From contig CAZIMO010000002.1 in the NCBI GenBank assembly GCA_964540535.1, positions 124,001 through 188,000 on the forward strand: 64,000 nucleotides of DNA, in the 5' to 3' direction. Made by a program: the position numbers and the translations under genes. The DNA is from Fimenecus sp964540535 (GTDB lineage: Bacteria > Bacillota > Clostridia > Oscillospirales > Acutalibacteraceae). Under the pieces are notes generated by a model. It did no database searches, was not told where the DNA came from, and saw nothing but the letters and a program-made list of their open reading frames with translations. Below, one piece after another: positions 25,141 through 33,714 of the stretch (position 1 is the first letter of the stretch; each line of letters begins with the position of its first letter).

Positions 25141-25887
25141 ATGAATTCTGTTATTAAAAAACAAGATATAATAAACGGATTGCTTGATTTAGGCTTAAAA
25201 TCAGGTGACGAAATTGAAGTGCATAGTTCTTTGAGCAGTTTTGGTTATGTTGACGGCGGAGCAGAAACGGTTATTTCTGCATTAAAAGAGATTGTCGGCG
25301 AAAACGGCAGTATATTTATGCCTGCTCTACGGTTAAGCAAAGAATTACCCTTGACTGAACAAGATAAGTCACTTGGTATTACAACTAAAATTCAGATATT
25401 GCCCGAAGATTGCGAGCGCAGTGCAATGGGAATTATTGCAGATACGTTCAGACAAATACCTGATACAATTACTAACAACGGAATATTCCGCATTTCCGCT
25501 TGGGGGAAATCTGCAAACGCAGTCAATGATGGATTGCAATATCTAATACATAATGGCGGTAAGGCACTACTGCTTGGTGTTGATATTTATAAATTAACTT
25601 CTATGCATTATGTTGAAGATTTGCTCCCTTATAATATTAAAAATTATTTTCCGTTAAGTGACGAAATAAACAAAACTTATCCTTCTGATAAATGGATGAT
25701 AGAAGCAGGAAAATTTCCGGCAAAACCTTGGTATACGATTCAGAATATGGCTTATGAAAAAGGTGCTATCAGAGACGGAGTGATCGGAAATTCAAGGGTG
25801 ATGTTTTTTGATATATGGGATGTTGTCGGTTTGTATGAACAAGAGATAAAAAATAATCCATACAAGTTATACGGATTAGAAGCGTAG
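25141..25887 (+). CDS. Aminoglycoside N(3)-acetyltransferase-like protein (AAC(3) family)
   Basis: The 248-residue protein has the Antibiotic_NAT fold: IEVHSSLSSFGYVDGGAETV near the N-terminus, IFMPALR, HNGGKALLLGVDIYKLTSMH with the conserved His, and MHYVEDLLPY. The family acetylates aminoglycosides with acetyl-CoA, but many chromosomal members have other substrates. It is the last gene of the AT-rich group and is preceded by GAGAAGAATAGT. Resistance should not be assumed from the sequence alone. Confidence 0.8.
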   Translation: MNSVIKKQDIINGLLDLGLKSGDEIEVHSSLSSFGYVDGGAETVISALKEIVGENGSIFMPALRLSKELPLTEQDKSLGITTKIQILPEDCERSAMGIIADTFRQIPDTITNNGIFRISAWGKSANAVNDGLQYLIHNGGKALLLGVDIYKLTSMHYVEDLLPYNIKNYFPLSDEINKTYPSDKWMIEAGKFPAKPWYTIQNMAYEKGAIRDGVIGNSRVMFFDIWDVVGLYEQEIKNNPYKLYGLEA

Positions 25888-26038
25888 CAAAAAAGAAATA
25901 TTTTTGTTTGTTACGCTCATTCTGCATAAAAAGCATTTTCCAAGTGTTATTTGAATGAATTTAGAATACCTATCCATTTTCCAACAGCTTTAAAGCTATA
26001 AATAATTCTCAAAATTATCGAAAAAAACTAATTCGCAG

Positions 26039-26066
26039 TTGACAAAATCAAAAAAATATGTATAAT
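26039..26066 (+). promoter_or_regulatory. Sigma-A promoter of tRNA-Trp
   Basis: Consensus TTGACA (26039-26044) and TATAAT (26061-26066) with 16-bp spacing. Confidence 0.8.
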
Positions 26067-26084
26067 ATTAAAGGTAATCAATTT

Positions 26085-26160
26085 AGGGGTATAGCTCAGT
26101 TGGTAGAGCAGCGGTCTCCAAAACCGCGTGCCGAGGGTTCGAATCCTTCTGCCCCTGCCA
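26085..26160 (+). tRNA. tRNA-Trp (anticodon CCA)
   Basis: The 76-nt gene has acceptor AGGGGTA paired with the 3' strand ending TGCCCCT, D-arm AGCTCAGTTGGTAGAGC, anticodon stem GCGGT/ACCGC with loop containing CCA, T-arm GAGGGTTCGAATCCTTC and an encoded CCA end. Confidence 0.94.
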
Positions 26161-26164
26161 AATA

Positions 26165-26206
26165 AGAACGCTGATTTTGATACAAAGTTAGCGTTCTTTA
26201 TTTTTG
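26165..26206 (+). terminator. Terminator of tRNA-Trp
   Basis: AAGAACGCT and AGCGTTCTT pair around GATTTTGATACAAAGTT and are followed by TATTTTT. Confidence 0.8.
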
Positions 26207-26419
26207 CTCAAAAAGCCTTATTTCATGGGTGTTTCGGGACTTTTCGGGATAAAATTAATCCGTTGCAGTAATCCACTGTGACGGCTTTTTTCGCTTTTTG
26301 AGGGCGTTTTGTGTTCAAATAGGTTTTGTAATCGAAAAAGATAGAAAAATAAGATAAGGGAAAGCGCATTATTTCTCTCTGTTCGAAGGTCAATGTGTTT
26401 TTCACATTGTATTCATTAA

Positions 26420-26596
26420 ATTAAGCAAGCAGATACCATTGGGGCTTTCATGTTCCGGCTTTTAAAGCAGTACGAAATGCTCACAGAATTTGACTATGTG
26501 CTTTGTCTGACGGTGATTGATAAAGTCACATACAGGCAAGAGAAAGAGAAATCATATATACAGATACAATTTAACTTTGGAAGCGGTATGAGATTA
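26420..26596 (+). pseudogene. C-terminal remnant of a large serine recombinase
   Basis: The open stretch reads IKQADTIGAFMFRLLKQYEM then LTEFDYVLCLTVIDKVTY and IQIQFNFGSGMR. This resembles the C-terminal domain of Tn4451/Tn1549-type serine recombinases, where a 'Y-x-x-x-T-E-L ... L-I-D-K-V' helix is followed by an 'I-x-I-x-F-x-F' strand. No catalytic domain exists in the window. It is therefore a decayed trace of a mobile element beside tRNA-Trp. Confidence 0.5.
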
Positions 26597-26736
26597 TTAA
26601 TGCCGCTTCTTTTTCCCGTTTACGCAATAGGATTTTCACAAATCCGTGATACCAATCATTCTGTTGTAATTTGTATTACTTATCTACAAATGAGAAAGAG
26701 ATGGCGATTCAAACTTCTGCCATCTCTTTTTTACAT

Positions 26737-27072
26737 TTATTTTGCAATAAATGATTTATATTTCTCCCCCCATTCACCGAGCGCATCGATTACAGAACCA
26801 AACTCTTTCCCTATATCGCTCAACGAGTATTCTACTTTCGGCGGAATCTGACTGTACTCTTTTCGGACAATCAGTCCCTCGTCTTCCAATAATTTGAGTT
26901 GGCGCGACAGCGTTGTGCTTGTCATATTGTCCGGCATCATACGCTGAAGTTCGTTAAAACGTACGACGCTGTTCTCTTTTATTAAAAACATAATATAGAG
27001 AGACCATTTGCCAGACAGAACTTTCTGCGATGTATAATACGGACATTTCCCGAATAATTCTTTTCCTGTCAT
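26737..27072 (-). CDS. HxlR-family transcriptional regulator
   Basis: The ATG at 27072 follows GGAGGTAAATCTA and gives 111 residues. The winged-helix HxlR pattern is clear: CPYYTSQKVLSGKWSLYIMF, RFNELQRMMPDNMTSTTLSR, LKLLEDEGLIVRKEY and KVEYSLSDIGKEF. The single Cys in KCPYY is the residue through which several members sense thiols or oxidants. It is divergent from the cupin gene, with a perfect 14-bp inverted repeat between them that is probably its operator. Confidence 0.88.
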   Translation of the reverse strand: MTGKELFGKCPYYTSQKVLSGKWSLYIMFLIKENSVVRFNELQRMMPDNMTSTTLSRQLKLLEDEGLIVRKEYSQIPPKVEYSLSDIGKEFGSVIDALGEWGEKYKSFIAK

Positions 27073-27090
27073 TAGATTTACCTCCATAAG

Positions 27091-27122
27091 TGTCATTTTT
27101 GATAGCGGTATCAAAAATGACA
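27091..27122. promoter_or_regulatory. Perfect palindromic operator between hxlR-like and cupin genes
   Basis: TGTCATTTTTGATA (27091-27104) and TATCAAAAATGACA (27109-27122) are exact reverse complements separated by GCGG. The site lies 19 bp upstream of the regulator start and about 90 bp upstream of the cupin gene, as expected for an autoregulated divergent operator. Confidence 0.75.
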
Positions 27123-27208
27123 GTACTTGTTTTTTTGATTTTACTATGCTATTGTATACTCAGACTTCAAAAAAGTCAATTCTAAATCAAAATTCGGAGG
27201 CATTTATT

Positions 27209-27562
27209 ATGGCAAACTTCAAGAAATTAAGCGTAAACAGTACAGAGAGAGTCGAACTTCACGACAAATTGGAGCTGACAGGAGCAGAAATAAGCGTTAA
27301 TTTTTTACCCGCAGGCGTTACGGTTCCGTTTGTTCATTATCATAAGCAGAACGAGGAAATATATGTTATTCTCGAAGGTAAAGGCTATATGATAATTGAC
27401 GACGAAAAAGTTGAGGTTGCAGCAAATGATTTTGTTCGTGTTTCTGCTGCGGCAAAAAGACAGTTTTCTGCGGCTGCCGATACGGCAGTTAAATACCTGT
27501 GTATTCAAGTGAAAGCAAATTCGCTTGAAAATTATACGGCGACCGACGGCGTTGTTTTATAA
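27209..27562 (+). CDS. Cupin-domain protein
   Basis: The ATG at 27209 follows CGGAGGCATTTATT and gives 117 residues. The conserved cupin motif 1 is PFVHYHKQNEEIYVILEGKG (H-x-H-x5-E-x6-G, with Glu positions EEIY) and motif 2 is DFVRVSAAAKRQF; the usual second-motif His is replaced, so metal binding may be incomplete. Single-domain cupins bind small molecules or metals. It is controlled, by inference, by the divergent HxlR regulator. Confidence 0.8.
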   Translation: MANFKKLSVNSTERVELHDKLELTGAEISVNFLPAGVTVPFVHYHKQNEEIYVILEGKGYMIIDDEKVEVAANDFVRVSAAAKRQFSAAADTAVKYLCIQVKANSLENYTATDGVVL

Positions 27563-27698
27563 TTAAAGATTCAACTGACATTAGAAAACGCAAACGTAAT
27601 AATGATGTGCCGTAACGAAGGTTTTGAAAACAAGTGGTAAAAACAGTCGGTACGGTAAATTGCAGGGAATCTGATTTTATAATTTGGAGGAAACTGCA

Positions 27699-27749
27699 AT
27701 GAAGCACTTAACAAAACTTAGGAGGTTTATCAATGGAAAGAGTACTTAA
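27699..27749 (+). CDS. Short leader ORF overlapping the next gene
   Basis: ATG at 27699 with a strong ribosome site (TTTGGAGGAAACTGCA) opens a 16-codon frame, MKHLTKLRRFINGKST, that ends 17 nt inside the following gene. The ribosome site of that gene (TTAGGAGGTTTATCA) lies within this small frame. It may be a coupling leader peptide, or the scar of a lost upstream gene. Confidence 0.4.
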   Translation: MKHLTKLRRFINGKST

Positions 27750-28128
27750 GTTTTTAAATGATGCACAGACATTTTATCTTGCCTCTGTAGATGAAAACGG
27801 TCAGCCCCATGTCCGTCCGTTTGGCGCAGCTGTTATCTTTGACGGTAAGCTTTACATCTGCACCAACAATCAAAAAGCCGTTTATCAACAGATTAAAAAG
27901 AACCCAAAAATCGAGATCAGCGGAATGGTCGGAGACAAATGGATTCGTCTTTGCGCTGAAGTCTGCGAGGATGAACGGATGGAAGCCCGCACCGCTATGT
28001 TGGAAGCGCATCCCGAACTCGGCAATATGTACAAGGCAGATGACGGTATCATGGTTGTTATGGCGCTGTCCAATGCAACAGCACAGATCTGTTCCATGAC
28101 AGACACACCGGAAACCATTACTTTCTGA
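27733..28128 (+). CDS. Pyridoxamine 5'-phosphate oxidase-like FMN-binding protein
   Basis: The 131-residue split-barrel protein has FLNDAQTFYLASVDENGQPH then VRPFGAAVIFDGKLYICT, and KNPKIEISGMVGDKWIRL, as in small PNPOx-like flavin- or F420-type binders. Length fits single-domain members. The ribosome site AGGAGG is strong. It is followed after 40 nt by a radical SAM gene. Enzymatic activity is unknown; some homologues contribute to drug inactivation. Confidence 0.8.
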   Translation: MERVLKFLNDAQTFYLASVDENGQPHVRPFGAAVIFDGKLYICTNNQKAVYQQIKKNPKIEISGMVGDKWIRLCAEVCEDERMEARTAMLEAHPELGNMYKADDGIMVVMALSNATAQICSMTDTPETITF

Positions 28129-28168
28129 TGGACTTTGTTTTTGTCTATGCAACGGAGGAGCCCCAATC

Positions 28169-29038
28169 ATGAAAAGCAATATTATTTACGCCCCGCCTCT
28201 TGATATTCCGTCGTTTCAACTTACAGTTACAGAAGGGTGCAGCCACAACAAATGTTCTTTCTGTACGATGTTTCAGGGCATTGATTTCCAAACCATTCCA
28301 ATCTATGAGATTGAGAACGACCTGCGTCAGGCGTCTGCTGACGGTCAGCAAATCGACAGGGTGTTTTTGGAAAGCGGTGACGCTTTTGTACTTTCTGCAA
28401 AGCGTTTGCTTGAAATAGCCGAACTCATCCATCGGTATCTGCCGAATGCAGAGGTAATTTCAGCCTATGCTTCTGTCAAAAATATCATGTCAAAAACAGA
28501 TGCAGAGCTTGAAGCATTGGCAGAAGCAGGGATCAGCGAAATCAATATCGGTGTGGAATCCGGGCTTGATGATGTACTGTCTTTCATGAATAAGGGCTTT
28601 ACTGTTGCGCAGGCAAAAGAACAGCTCCTGCGTCTTCGTAAGGCTAATATGCCCTTTTCCATTAACATCATTGGCGGTTCGGCTGGTCCGCAGAGACTAC
28701 AGGAAAATGCACTTGCAAGCGCGGCATTTTGCAATGAAGTCAAGCCCGGACTGATTTATTTTATGCCGCTTCAAGCAGACAAAGGGAGTCACCTTGCGCT
28801 TGAAATGGAAAATGGCAAATTCATAAAATTAAATCTCGGTGAGCTTGTGACAGAAGAAATTGAATTCCTAAACCACCTTGAATTGTGCGGCTGCACCTAT
28901 TTTGCTGCGCATATGTTAAATCCTGTTCAACTGATAGGCTCTTTGCCAAAGGATAAAGAACGAATGCTTGGCGAACTACGGGACGGCTTGGAACATTACC
29001 GTAAAAGGGGGATGCTTTCATATCAGCTGAATTTCTGA
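28169..29038 (+). CDS. Radical SAM protein, function unknown
   Basis: The 289-residue protein has the radical SAM cluster motif CSHNKCSFC (C-x4-C-x2-C variant of CxxxCxxC) at about residue 23, then FLESGDAFVLSA, SAYASVKNIMSK, INIGVESGLDDVLSFMNKG (Elp3/B12-type fold) and SINIIGGSAG. The spacing of the first two cysteines is one residue longer than the canonical CxxxC. There is no SPASM or TRAM domain. The ribosome site GGAGGAG precedes the ATG. It lies with the PNPOx-like gene and has slightly higher GC than the genes to its left. Confidence 0.75.
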   Translation: MKSNIIYAPPLDIPSFQLTVTEGCSHNKCSFCTMFQGIDFQTIPIYEIENDLRQASADGQQIDRVFLESGDAFVLSAKRLLEIAELIHRYLPNAEVISAYASVKNIMSKTDAELEALAEAGISEINIGVESGLDDVLSFMNKGFTVAQAKEQLLRLRKANMPFSINIIGGSAGPQRLQENALASAAFCNEVKPGLIYFMPLQADKGSHLALEMENGKFIKLNLGELVTEEIEFLNHLELCGCTYFAAHMLNPVQLIGSLPKDKERMLGELRDGLEHYRKRGMLSYQLNF

Positions 29039-29536
29039 TAGTTTTATCCGTATAAGCGACACTGTTTGTGTGTTATGTTACTCGTATATGGTATTATCTG
29101 CAATTCTGATTTATCGAACAAAACAATTTATCTTGACAAATACTGAAACACCATAGATGACTGCGCAGGAACTCACGAGCTAATTGATAGACTAACAGAT
29201 ATGCTTTCCAAAATGACTAAGACAATATTCCCAAAATTGAAAGCTATCGTGAAAACGATGAAATCAAGGCATAAAAATCTACTACAATGGCGTTAGAATT
29301 ATTCGATAGTCCTTACTTGAAGAAACGGAAGAGCACTTTCATGAGAATTTAAAACGGAACTTCAAAAACCGCATAAAAAAGGCTATAACACAACAATATT
29401 TTATTTGAGATACAAAATCTTGGGGCAGTTTGCGATTGAACTGCACTTTTGCTTTGCACCCCCCTACGAAAAAATGCACCCCTAAATCAAAAATGGATGC
29501 ATTGTATCAATGAATGTGTTCTATTTCAAAAACAAA

Positions 29537-29563
29537 AAGAGTCGCTTTTGCGGCTCTTTTTAT
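29537..29563. terminator. Bidirectional terminator-like hairpin
   Basis: AGAGTCGC and GCGGCTCT pair around TTTT with flanking A and T runs on both sides. Confidence 0.6.
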
Positions 29564-29670
29564 TTTATTTAAAGAGTAAAAGGACTTGAACCCGTGAGAA
29601 TTCCAGTCGCCGAGTGAAAAGATTACGATGTATCGACGATTTAATCTTTCAAGACCTTCTACCCTTCCGG

Positions 29671-29712
29671 AAATCGACAGATTTTGACAAGAAATCTGTC
29701 GATTATTTTATA
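29671..29712 (+). terminator. Terminator-like hairpin in the gene-poor stretch
   Basis: AATCGACAGATTT and AAATCTGTCGATT are exact complements around TGACAAG, followed by ATTTTAT. Confidence 0.6.
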
Positions 29713-30009
29713 ATACAGACAGAAAGACCTATACGCAACCATCCGGCTGCATATAGGGTTCAAATGAAAGACATAATCAGATGTCAAAAACTGAAATATA
29801 CTTTCCCAAACAAGAAAACCAAAACCACGCACGGTTAATAAATATATCGAAGACGTTAGAGACAGATAGGAACAAACCAATCTGCATCTGTGTTACTGTT
29901 GTAATGAAATATTATTTTGTAAAGACTGTGCTTGTGTATCACAGATAAATGTGATAAAATAACTAATAAAGATAAATGATCTTCAGATTAAAAGAGGATA
30001 TGATTCAGT

Positions 30010-33000
30010 ATGGAAGAAAAACGAAATATATGGATAAAATTACACGCACACAGCGGAAGACGAGCGGTCTGTCTATTGTTGTGCCTTCTGGTTTGCTTAT
30101 CGTTTCTTACGACGGCAAGCGCGGCACAGCCGGCTAATAACAGGACGGTGAAAGCTGGCGTTTTCTATTTTGACGGTTACCATATGAAAGACGAGGACGG
30201 CAACCTTACCGGGTACGGCATGGAATTTCTGAATCTTGTCTCTCAATACTCCCATCTGAACTTCTCACTTGTCGGGTATGATAAGTCCTGGGAAAATATG
30301 CTCACTATGTTAGACCGCGGCGAAATCGACGTTGTAACCTCTGCCCGTAAAACGCTTGAGCGGGAAGAAAAATACGCCTTTTCCCTCCCCATCGGACGAA
30401 ACAGCACGATTTTGTCCATCCAAGCTAACAACACCAATCTGCTTTCCGGCAATTACGCAACCTATCAAGGCATTACAGTGGGTATTCTGACCGGAAGCAG
30501 TCAGAACCAAAGCTTGGCTGAGTTCGCGCAGGAAAAAGGCTTCTCATACCAGCCTCGGGAGTATGAAGATACCAATCTGATGGCGGAAGATCTGCAGAAT
30601 GGAACCATCGATGCAATTCTCTCCAGCAATCTGAGAAGGACTGAAAATGAAAAGACGCTGGATACAATCGAGACGGAAAATTTTTATGCCATTGTCCGTA
30701 AAGAGGATACAGAACTGCTGAATGAGATTAACTATGCCATTGACCAGATGAATGTCAACGAGGGTGACTGGTCCAACGTTCTGTATTACAAATATTACGG
30801 CAACATCTCCCCAACAGAGCTCTCCTTTACACAACGCGAACTTGATTACATTCAGGATGTGGCCGCAGGTCGCAAACAGATTACCGTCACATCCATGGGG
30901 GACCGAAGACCCTACTCTTTCGTGGAGAACGGCGAATTAAAAGGAATTCTGCCGGACTACTTTGCTGAATTGATGGAATTGGCCGGGCTGTCCTATAAAA
31001 CCGTCGTGCCAAGTGACCGAACGGAGTATTACGCCATTGCGGACAACGACGGTGTGGACGTTGTTATTGATTGGCGGCAGGATCAACTGAAGATTAACGA
31101 GCTCGGACAAAATGGATTTTATACAGCCGCTTATCTGAACACCGGGGTCGCACTGGTGACCCGCAAGGATTTCAACGGTAAAATCGCCATTCTGGCAGTG
31201 GCGGACCTTCTGGGGGACATTGCCGTTGAACAGAACCTGATCGGGGACGCCACAGTCTTGAACTGTCAAACCCGTGAGAGCGCCCTGCAAGCCGTTTTGG
31301 ATGGCAAGGCAGACGCTACCTATGTTTACACATATACTGCTCAATCCTTTGTGAGCAACGACCCCACTGCGTCACTGCAGTACAGCATGGTCGATTCCAT
31401 GCGCTTCGACTTCAAAATGTACGTCAGGAACAGCTGCGACCATGAGCTCATTACAATTCTGAACAAGTGTATCGAACATATGTCAGATGACACTATGAGC
31501 CAAATTATCACAGCGTACAGTTCAAACGAGCCAGGTAACGTTTCCTTCGGTCAGTACATGCGGGCTCATCCGGAGATTATAGTCATATCGGCGCTGTTGG
31601 CAATAGCTACCGTCGGCATAATGATCGCTCTTTATCTGCGATCACGTTGGAGCAAAAAGCTCCTCCATACCACCGAGCTCGCAAACCAAAAGTTGGAGGA
31701 ACAACTGGACATTGTCAACACCTTGAGCCGAGACTATATTAACGTCTATGCGGTCAACGCCGGGTCTGACGCCGCCAGGGTAGTAAAACTAACAGAGTAC
31801 GTGATTCCCGGATTGGAGACGGATTCCCAAAAGGAATTTTCCTACACAGAACTCATCACGGATTATATCAAAAACCGCGTTTTCTCTGAAGACCGTCAGT
31901 ATCTGTCCGAGGCTCTCGCGCTTGACACAGTCGTAGAAAAGCTGGGCACCAACACTGAATATTCCGGAAGCTACCGAGTGTTGGTTGATGACGTAATACA
32001 TACATATCAATTCACCTGTGCAACGCATTTGAAAGCGGATGGAAACTTCCAAAATCCGGGCGCCTTCTTCCTGCTGGGCTTCCGAAATATCGATGAGATC
32101 GTCAGCCGTGATCAGGAACAGAAAGCAGTCCTGGAGTCAGCCCTGGTGGAAGCCCGGCACGCCAATATCGCAAAGACCACCTTCTTGAACAATATGTCCC
32201 ACGATATCCGCACGCCCATGAACGCAATCATCGGCTTTACCTCTTTAGCTGTGTCCCATATTGATAATCAAGAGCAGGTGAAAGATTATCTCGGAAAGAT
32301 TCTTACCTCCAGCAAGCACCTGCTCAGCTTAATCAACGACATCCTGGACATGAGCCGCATTGAGAGCGGCAAGGTCAAGATTGAAGAAAATGAAGCCAGC
32401 CTACCGGAAATCATACACGACCTGAAAACCATTGTCCAGGCCGACGTAAAGTCAAAGCAGCTCTCCTTCCATGTGGATACGCTGAATGTCACAAACGAGA
32501 CCATTATCTGCGATAAGCTCCGTCTGACTCAGGTTCTGCTGAATATTTTGAGCAACGCTATGAAATACACCAAACCCAGCGGTACGGTCAGCGTACGCAT
32601 CATCCAAACAGATGACGCACCTAAAGGATACGCCTCCTATCAGTTCAGAATCAAAGATACCGGCATCGGTATGAGTCCAGAGTTTCTGAAGCACCTATTC
32701 GAGCCCTTTGAACGGGAGCATACCGCCACCGTCAGCGGCATCCAAGGGACGGGTCTTGGACTCGCCATTACCAAAAATATCGTAGATATGATGAACGGTT
32801 CCATCACCGTGACCAGCGAAGTGGGAAAAGGATCGGAATTTGTAGTGTCATTCAGGTTTAGGGTCAAGAACGATACGGATAATGCGGAACATCCGGAGAA
32901 GCTGATAAACCTGCGGGCGCTTGTGGTGGATGACGACACCAACACCTGTACCAGCGTGAGCAAAATGCTATCCTCCTTGGGAATGCGCCCCGACTGGACG

Positions 33001-33714
33001 ACGCGGGGTAAGGAAGCCGTCATTCGGACGGAGTTTGCTATGGAGCAGAACGATCCTTTCCGCGTGTTCCTAATTGATTGGCAGCTTCCCGACCTCAACG
33101 GCGTCGAGACCGCGCGGAAGCTGCGCAGAATCGTTGGTGAGGATGCCACAATCATCATCCTCACTGCCTATGACTGGGCGGATATTGAGGCAGAGGCAAA
33201 AGAAGCGGGAGTTACCGCGTTCTGCTCTAAGCCTCTGTTCTTTTCGGAGCTTCGGGATATCCTGACAGCGGCCTATAAAGAAATCGATGATGCCGAAAAA
33301 CAGAATATGTCCGCCCAGTTTCTGATTGGCAAAAAGGTTCTTCTGGTAGAGGACAACGAACTGAACCAGGAAATTGCCCGCACGGTGTTGGAAGAGGCCG
33401 GACTGATTATTGATACGGTGGATGACGGAACTGAAGCTGTCGAAGCCATACAAACGGCGCATCCCGGCACCTACGACATAATCCTGATGGATATTCAAAT
33501 GCCGGTGATGGACGGCTATGCAGCTGCCCGAGCCATCCGCGCCATGAATGATCCCGCTAAAGCCAATATTCCCATTGTGGCAATGACAGCCAACGCTTTT
33601 GAGGAGGATCGACAGCGTGCGCTCGATGCGGGCATGGACGGTCACGTTCCGAAGCCGATCGACATTCCAAAGCTGATGGAAACCTTGAAGATGATTCTGA
33701 CGGAAGAAATGTAA
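30010..33714 (+). CDS. Hybrid sensor histidine kinase with two periplasmic-binding-type sensor domains
   Basis: The 1234-residue protein has a signal/anchor (about 20-40) and two consecutive SBP_bac_3-like extracellular domains (about 45-265 and 285-505). A membrane segment follows (about 523-545), then a PAS-like/linker region. HisKA carries SHDIRTPMN (His about 732), and HATPase carries DTGIGMS and GTGLGLAI. Two receiver domains have phospho-Asp in FLIDWQLPD (about 1022) and ILMDIQMPV (about 1160). There is no Hpt domain or adjacent response regulator. It should sense an amino acid or similar solute outside the cell and start a phosphorelay. The gene is visibly more GC-rich than its surroundings and flanked by gene-poor DNA, suggesting transfer. 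Confidence 0.9.
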   Translation: MEEKRNIWIKLHAHSGRRAVCLLLCLLVCLSFLTTASAAQPANNRTVKAGVFYFDGYHMKDEDGNLTGYGMEFLNLVSQYSHLNFSLVGYDKSWENMLTMLDRGEIDVVTSARKTLEREEKYAFSLPIGRNSTILSIQANNTNLLSGNYATYQGITVGILTGSSQNQSLAEFAQEKGFSYQPREYEDTNLMAEDLQNGTIDAILSSNLRRTENEKTLDTIETENFYAIVRKEDTELLNEINYAIDQMNVNEGDWSNVLYYKYYGNISPTELSFTQRELDYIQDVAAGRKQITVTSMGDRRPYSFVENGELKGILPDYFAELMELAGLSYKTVVPSDRTEYYAIADNDGVDVVIDWRQDQLKINELGQNGFYTAAYLNTGVALVTRKDFNGKIAILAVADLLGDIAVEQNLIGDATVLNCQTRESALQAVLDGKADATYVYTYTAQSFVSNDPTASLQYSMVDSMRFDFKMYVRNSCDHELITILNKCIEHMSDDTMSQIITAYSSNEPGNVSFGQYMRAHPEIIVISALLAIATVGIMIALYLRSRWSKKLLHTTELANQKLEEQLDIVNTLSRDYINVYAVNAGSDAARVVKLTEYVIPGLETDSQKEFSYTELITDYIKNRVFSEDRQYLSEALALDTVVEKLGTNTEYSGSYRVLVDDVIHTYQFTCATHLKADGNFQNPGAFFLLGFRNIDEIVSRDQEQKAVLESALVEARHANIAKTTFLNNMSHDIRTPMNAIIGFTSLAVSHIDNQEQVKDYLGKILTSSKHLLSLINDILDMSRIESGKVKIEENEASLPEIIHDLKTIVQADVKSKQLSFHVDTLNVTNETIICDKLRLTQVLLNILSNAMKYTKPSGTVSVRIIQTDDAPKGYASYQFRIKDTGIGMSPEFLKHLFEPFEREHTATVSGIQGTGLGLAITKNIVDMMNGSITVTSEVGKGSEFVVSFRFRVKNDTDNAEHPEKLINLRALVVDDDTNTCTSVSKMLSSLGMRPDWTTRGKEAVIRTEFAMEQNDPFRVFLIDWQLPDLNGVETARKLRRIVGEDATIIILTAYDWADIEAEAKEAGVTAFCSKPLFFSELRDILTAAYKEIDDAEKQNMSAQFLIGKKVLLVEDNELNQEIARTVLEEAGLIIDTVDDGTEAVEAIQTAHPGTYDIILMDIQMPVMDGYAAARAIRAMNDPAKANIPIVAMTANAFEEDRQRALDAGMDGHVPKPIDIPKLMETLKMILTEEM

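Larger units (their letters stand above)
29039..30009. other. Gene-poor stretch with decayed coding traces
   Basis: No intact gene is visible across about 970 bp. A frame near 29153-29290 reads DDCAGTHELIDRLTDMLSKM and then TKTIFPKLK but has no start and is stopped on both sides, so it is probably a fragment. Near 29580 GGACTTGAACCCGT resembles a reversed tRNA T-arm without the rest of a tRNA. Two hairpins with T tails lie at 29537-29563 and 29671-29712. Confidence 0.5.

Noticed and set aside
26223..26405. 60-residue minus-strand frame behind tRNA-Trp as an integrase end
   Set aside because: No integrase motif is visible and there is no ribosome site.
26450..26851. 133-residue open frame taken as a gene
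   Set aside because: Only its first ~50 residues resemble a recombinase end; the rest runs antisense through the HxlR gene. It was reported as a remnant instead.
29577..29640. Possible tRNA fragment with GGACTTGAACCCGT
   Set aside because: Only a T-arm-like sequence is present; no acceptor, D or anticodon arm can be folded.
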